64,000 nucleotides of DNA from the NCBI RefSeq assembly GCF_026151205.1, contig NC_087072.1, forward strand, positions 2,313,375-2,377,374. Direction: 5' to 3'. Numbering within the stretch: position 1 is the first letter of the stretch; every line of letters starts with the position of its first letter. The notes beneath the pieces are model-generated. The model searched no databases and was not told where the DNA came from. It saw nothing but the letters and a program-made list of their open reading frames with translations. The DNA comes from Bolinopsis microptera (taxonomy: Eukaryota > Ctenophora > Tentaculata > Lobata > Bolinopsidae). Position numbers and translations under genes: made by a program. This document shows, piece by piece, positions 58,916 to 64,000 of this stretch.

Positions 58916-61900
58916 CTGACCAGGGCATAAATACCTTCGGCCAGTTTTTCAGCCAACGTGAGGATCGACCTTTGATCACTCGTCAGACAAAGCCAGATGG
59001 TACGATAGTTACTACAGAAACAAGAGTAGCAACATCAAGTGTAGTAGAAGAAGCAGAAAGAGAACCCCTTTCATATACAGTTGGTAGTGCCCTTAAAAGA
59101 TTGAAATCGAAAACCTCATTCTTTTCCAAAGCTAAGGAAGTTCTCACCAAACAGAAGGTTGTGTCCAAAATGCAAGACGAACAAGCACAAAAGCGAAGAA
59201 AGTACGAAGTGAAAACCGTTGTTGTGAATCCAGACGACCCTCAGTCATCAGCATCATCGTCGCAAGATAATCCCTTTACATCTTGTGACCTTGTACTCCC
59301 TGATGATGACTTTGGATTCACTCCCGTACAGATCTCTAAGCCACTTGCAAAGATTGACCTACCTGACGTCGCCAAAGATCCCTCTTCTAAAGACGTTAGA
59401 ATATCAGGTCCTGGGTTCGAAATTGACACTGTTTCCCTGAGTGATGAATCGGAGTCTGGTGAGATTGGGCCGGATTCTGATATCCTGATGACTGAAGATT
59501 TTCGCGATGACGACTTCAACTTTGCGACAGTAAAGTTTAAGAAGCCCCTGCAAGTAATGGATTTGCCTGAAGTTGTTCCAAGCGTGCTTGTTTCTGTACC
59601 GAACTTTTCGAAATTTGACCTGAAGCCTGGAAGAACCTTAAGATTCGCCATTGAGTTCGATACTGAATGTAATCTGGATGATTTGGAGTGTGTTTGTATC
59701 CACGAGGAAAGCGATTATGCCATCAATGTCATTGTTGAACAGGCAGAAGATCAGCTAACATTTTTTGAAGTTTCCATCACAGTTTTGAAGCCTGGTAAAC
59801 ATATACTGTTCATAAGGAAACTTGGTATCGATGTACAATCTAGTCCGTTCACCTTCCTGGTCAAACCGTTTTCTGGTGCCGAAGCGTGCTTCTTAATTCT
59901 TCAACCAAGCGGCCAGTATTTCTTACTGTCGAAAGGTGAACTTGTATTCCAAATGGATACTTCAAATGCTGGAGTGGGTGTTCCTTCAGCAACTATTGAG
60001 TGTCCATCCGGTGAGGAGAAAGACCTGGTTGCAGCTGCCAGACCTGGCGGAGCTTCCTTCTCTTATCGACCTAGAGTAAATGGAATATATACCCTGACGG
60101 TGTATTTCGACAAAGTTTTGATTCCAGAGTGTCCAAGAGAAATTCGTATTAGTGGAGTTTCAAAATTGCAGAAACTGAGACCGCGGGTAAGATTTCCAGA
60201 CCTTCAAAAGACAAAGATATCTTCAAATCAAATCCTCAAACTTCCGGTCCAAGGAAGTGCTGAAGAAATATCTTCGCTTGTCATAACTTGTACCCATTTA
60301 GACCTTGAAAGAGACGTGCCAGTTGCAGTTGATCAAACTAACCCAACAAAGATTATTGCTTCTTTTACCCCTGGAAATGGAGGTTACTATGTTCTTAACT
60401 TCATGATAAAAGATGTACATGTCCCTCAGAGTCCCATGAAATTCTTTGTGGAGGGCGAAGTCTACGATAATCAATGTGCTTTTAAACCACAGTCGAATGG
60501 ACAAGTTTTCCGACTCAACAAAGGTATCATTGAGTTTGAAGTAGAAAACAAGCATCCTGACAAGACCGTCGAGCTGAAAGGTGATGCCAGACTTCCCTCA
60601 GGAAGCATTCTAACCCTAAAAGCCTTTGCCACCAAATTGGAAGATGTCTTTCTATTTTCCTTCTGTCCGACTGAAACTGGAAGACACGAATTCAATGTCT
60701 GGAATAAAGCTCGCCGTATCGGGGATAGCCCTAGAGTGGTAAAGATTTCATCTATTGCTAGGCGACGAGATCAGCGCCTTGTTCCAAAATACAAGTGCCT
60801 TTCAATCGTGGACAAAACGTCTGTCTACGTATCGTACGACTTAGGGGGTGTTCCTAAAGAGGAAATCGCAGTATCCTGCATCGGACCCAATAATGATCCC
60901 GTTCATGTGGACAGCAACTATTCTGATACTGGGCTCGATTTGGTGTTTGTCCCTCAAATGCCAGGCAGATACTATTTTGAGAGATTGACTTGGGGTGCCC
61001 GCCCTCTCTCATCTATATCAATCGACGTCACTTTCAAGGAAGGGCGCCTTGATAAGTCGTTCAAGGAACAGGATGACCCGAAACCGCTGATGGCAGGAAT
61101 GACTGCCCCATACAAACCTGCAGGCTTTCTGGCGGTTCTACCCACGTACACAGGGCCACCAACAGTACAGGGTAGGAATATTGCAATCATCTTCGATGTG
61201 AGTGATATGCCCAAAGAGGATCTGATCGCCATGTGTATGAATCCGGATATGATGATCTGTCCAGTTGAAACGAAGTATGAAGAAAATATGGTTTCTTTGA
61301 CCATACAACCTGATAAGCCCGGTATATACGCATTTGGAATGATTCGTTGGGGCAATAATCGGATGGATCCATTTGAGCTACACGTAAAATTCATTGAAGA
61401 TGAATTGTCCTGCACAATGAAAATGATACGATCCTCCAAAGAAGTCAGCAAGTCGACCATCCAATTTCCTGACATAAGTGGCATGGACATATTTCCCAAT
61501 CAGACTCTGAAACTGCCGATTCAAGGAACTAAAGATGAGCTTGAAAAGCTGGTCGTTTCATGCACTCACATTGATCTCTGGAAAGATGTCCAGGTTTCGG
61601 TAGATAAAACTGATCCAGTCAAGTATATTGTGACATTTACTCCAACGAATGCTGGAAATTACGTTATCAATTTGATAATGAACGGTGAGCATATCCCATT
61701 AAGTCCAATATACCTCTTCATCGTAGGTGAAATGTTCGATGATCAGTGTGTATTTAAATCGCAGGTAAATGGACAGGTCTTTAGATTGAACAAGGGAATT
61801 ATTGAGTTTGAAGTTGAAAATAAACTCCCCGACAAAGATTGTGATGTCAAAGCAGAATTGAAACGACCGTCCTGCAAAATGGAACCCCTTAATGCATTTT

Positions 61901-64000
61901 CAACGGAACTAGAGGACGTAGTTTTGTTCTCTTTCTGTCCCGTTGAGTCTGGTAGGCACGAGGTGATAGTTAAGAATCGAGGAAGACCCATTTTTGAAAG
62001 CCCCCGAGTTGTCAATATTTCATCTATCGTGGTGAACATAGCGAAGGGTTGTCAAGATCTTCTTCCAACGTGCAAATCCCAACCTACTGTATATGGTGAT
62101 GCCGTCTTTGTCCAATATAATATCGATGGAATACCCAAAAAGGAATTGAAGGGTCGGTGTATTGGACCCCTATCAAGTTCAGTTCTGATGGACGTGCGAT
62201 ATTCTACAACAGTTGTGACACTGATTTTCACGCCACGAAGTCCCGGAAAGTTCGTTTTCGACCAAATAACATACGGTTCAACGCCGATGGATTCTTTCAG
62301 TGTTGAAGTTGTATTTGTGGGTGATCGTCTATCAGAAGCTAAAATGGAGATACGTGAGCAATCGCCAACGAAATCAATCACAGCTCCTCTATCTTCTGAA
62401 GATATTGTGCTGTTGGATGAGCCGATGTCAGTCGATGATGAAGCCCAAGCATCCGAAGCAGTTCCTTTACCAAAATATCTACATCCACCTACTGTTGAAG
62501 GGAAAAATGTTTTGGTAACCTTTGGGACTGAGGGCACTAAAAGCGAGAAGATCAAAGTATTGTGTATTGGCCCTGACTCTGAAGCTCAGCGTGTTGATGT
62601 GATGTTCACAGAAGAAAAGATGCACTTGATTATAACACCTAAGAAGACAGGGAGCTACACTTTCAGCACGATGGAGTGGGGTTCCTGTCCAATGTCGCCT
62701 TTCACTCTAAACATCAGACTCATCGGCAGACGTGTCACCTGCCACATGGCGGAACCACCCCAACTTTCCAGCGAAAAGCCACCAAGTATTGTATTTGCTG
62801 ACATCAGCTCAACGAAGATAACCTCATCAACAAGTTTGAGTATTCCAGTCCAAGGAACCAGAGAAGAATTAGTGCACATCGAAGTGACCTGCAAACATCT
62901 AGACCTAGACAGAGATGTGCCGGTAAAAGTAGATAGACATCATTACACAAAACTTGTTGCCTCGTTCACTCCTGGTAATGGAGGTAATTATGTCCTCAAC
63001 TTTACGCTCAACGGTAAACATGTTCCTCAAAGTCCAATGTCATTTTTCGTGGAAGGCGAACTGTATGACGATCAGTGTGCTTTTAAATCCCTGCCGAATG
63101 GACAGGTTTTCCGTTTACATAATGGTCAGATGGAGTTTGAAGTAGAGATCAAGGACCCTCAAACAGACTTTGAGCTGAAAGCAGAGGTGAAACTGCCCTC
63201 GGGAGTTTTGGCCCCTCTAAAAACCTTATCTACGCAGAATGATAATGCATTTCTATTCACCTTAAAACCAACTGAAACAGGGCGCCACGAATTCAGCGTG
63301 TGGAACAACGACAAACAGATTGAAGACAGCCCTAAGGTTGTAAATGTAACATCTATGATGTTACGACCTGTGCACCAACTGCCCCTACCAACGTACGAAG
63401 GACCCCCATTAGTAGATGGAAAAACTGTAATCCTATCATTTGACATAGCTGGAGTTCCTAAAGAAGAAATACTTGTGTCATGTCTTGACCCAGATTCTGA
63501 GTCACTGCCAGTTCAAGCAACGTACTCTGACTCAAAACTTCATCTTTTGTTAGCTCCCTCAAAGCCAGGGACGTATCTTATTGAGAAAATCATGTGGGGT
63601 CCCTGCCAACTTCCTTCACTTCGCATGGATGTTCGATTTGTAAAGGATCGTCTCGAAAAGATAGTCGTTGAGCCTGTTGATGATCCGAAAGCAATGATGG
63701 CTGGATTATCTGCACCTGGAATACCTCGTGGAGTCATACAGGATTTTGAAAGCGAAAGGTCTCAACAGCTCCCTAGGTACAGTGGACCACCACTAGTGAA
63801 AGGAGGAAGTGTGGCTGTTGTTTTTGACATTGCTGAAATTCCAAAGGAAAATATGAAAGCTGTATGCTTGGACCCCGACTCCAATTCTTGTCCTGTTTCA
63901 GTACATTATGTGGAAGATACGGTTTGTCTAAAAATAAAGCCTAGAGTATCCGGCCTATTTCATTTGCTGTTACATGGGGCCAGTATCCAATGCGTTCATT
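58894..64000 (+). CDS. Giant single-exon filamin-repeat protein, runs off the window
   Basis: One frame stays open from 58894 to the window end (about 1,700 codons, no intron, no stop). An acidic, Ser-rich N-terminal stretch (58960-59580) precedes filamin-type Ig repeats with the hallmark spacing of a PG/NGG-x-Y-x-V strand and SPF/SPM near the end (for example VQSSPFTF, TPGNGGYYVLNF, VPQSPMKFFVEGE). After two leading domains (about 59600-60165) comes a super-repeat of four domains, A-B-C-C', of 420-445 residues: A at 60180, 61455 and 62780; B (NGQVFRLNKG to SPRVVNISS) at 60496, 61768 and 63100; C and C' (LPTYxGPPxVxG, ..PKEE.., ..WG..) after each. The third unit is cut by the window end. Filamin repeats usually mediate protein binding and dimerisation; no actin-binding domain is seen. 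Known filamins are multi-exon, so this is an unusual intronless relative. Confidence 0.85.

Noticed and set aside
58880-58921. Small intron linking the winged-helix frame to the filamin frame
   Set aside because: The only GT-AG pair that fits (AGTG|GTGATC to GACCAG|GGC) is about 42 bases and leaves the wrong phase.
59241-59651. Long minus-strand frames under the filamin region (also 60972-61499 and 62052-62555)
   Set aside because: They are antisense shadows of a continuous plus-strand frame with clear domain repeats.
1-64000. tRNA, rRNA or snRNA genes
   Set aside because: No A/B-box pair with a cloverleaf, and no rRNA or snRNA core motif, was recognised by eye on either strand; a covariance search would be needed to exclude them.

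Overview
The window is nuclear DNA of an animal. It is AT-rich by eye, with GT-AG introns, CR1-like and RTE-like LINE fragments, several small DNA transposons and many minisatellites. The gene content (spectrin repeats with a plakin-type SH3, a tandem class A GPCR family, filamin-type repeats, a secreted matrixin-like protein) is metazoan. The phylum cannot be fixed from sequence alone; an early-branching or otherwise poorly sampled invertebrate is a reasonable guess.

Layout. (1) 1-2678: gene-free flank with CRE, CCAAT and CLEAR-like motifs, then a 1.26-kb non-autonomous DNA transposon. (2) 2679-44633, plus strand: at least 19 phase-compatible exons (about 1,037 codons) of a large spectrin-repeat/plakin-like cytoskeletal gene; its 5' end lies outside the window or was not recognised. 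Its introns host other genes on the minus strand. The 17-kb intron 7 carries four tandem copies of a two-exon GPCR gene (7379-17515), a CR1-like LINE and a pogo-type MITE. The 9.6-kb intron 8 carries a five-exon secreted protein (24481-25938) that resembles a matrix metalloprotease whose zinc site is lost. Introns 9 and 17 carry a hAT MITE and a near-perfect 1.36-kb palindromic TTAA element. (3) 44640-58735: mostly non-coding, with LINE debris, minisatellites and a perfect 35-bp hairpin. (4) 58736-64000, plus strand: an uninterrupted reading frame of more than 5 kb of filamin-type Ig repeats in a four-domain super-repeat, preceded by a short winged-helix-like frame offset by one base; it runs off the window.

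The most unusual theme is a GTTAC/GTAAC-rich filler found wherever short stretches have been tandemly duplicated. It separates seven copies of a splice acceptor plus the first 42 bases of a plakin exon, two copies of another plakin acceptor region, a repeated exon-like block at 49.6-50.0 kb, and a duplicated 9-mer inside a LINE. This looks like one recurring mutational process that repeatedly touches exon borders.

All exon calls come from reading frames, splice-site dinucleotides and phase compatibility. No alignment or database search was possible.
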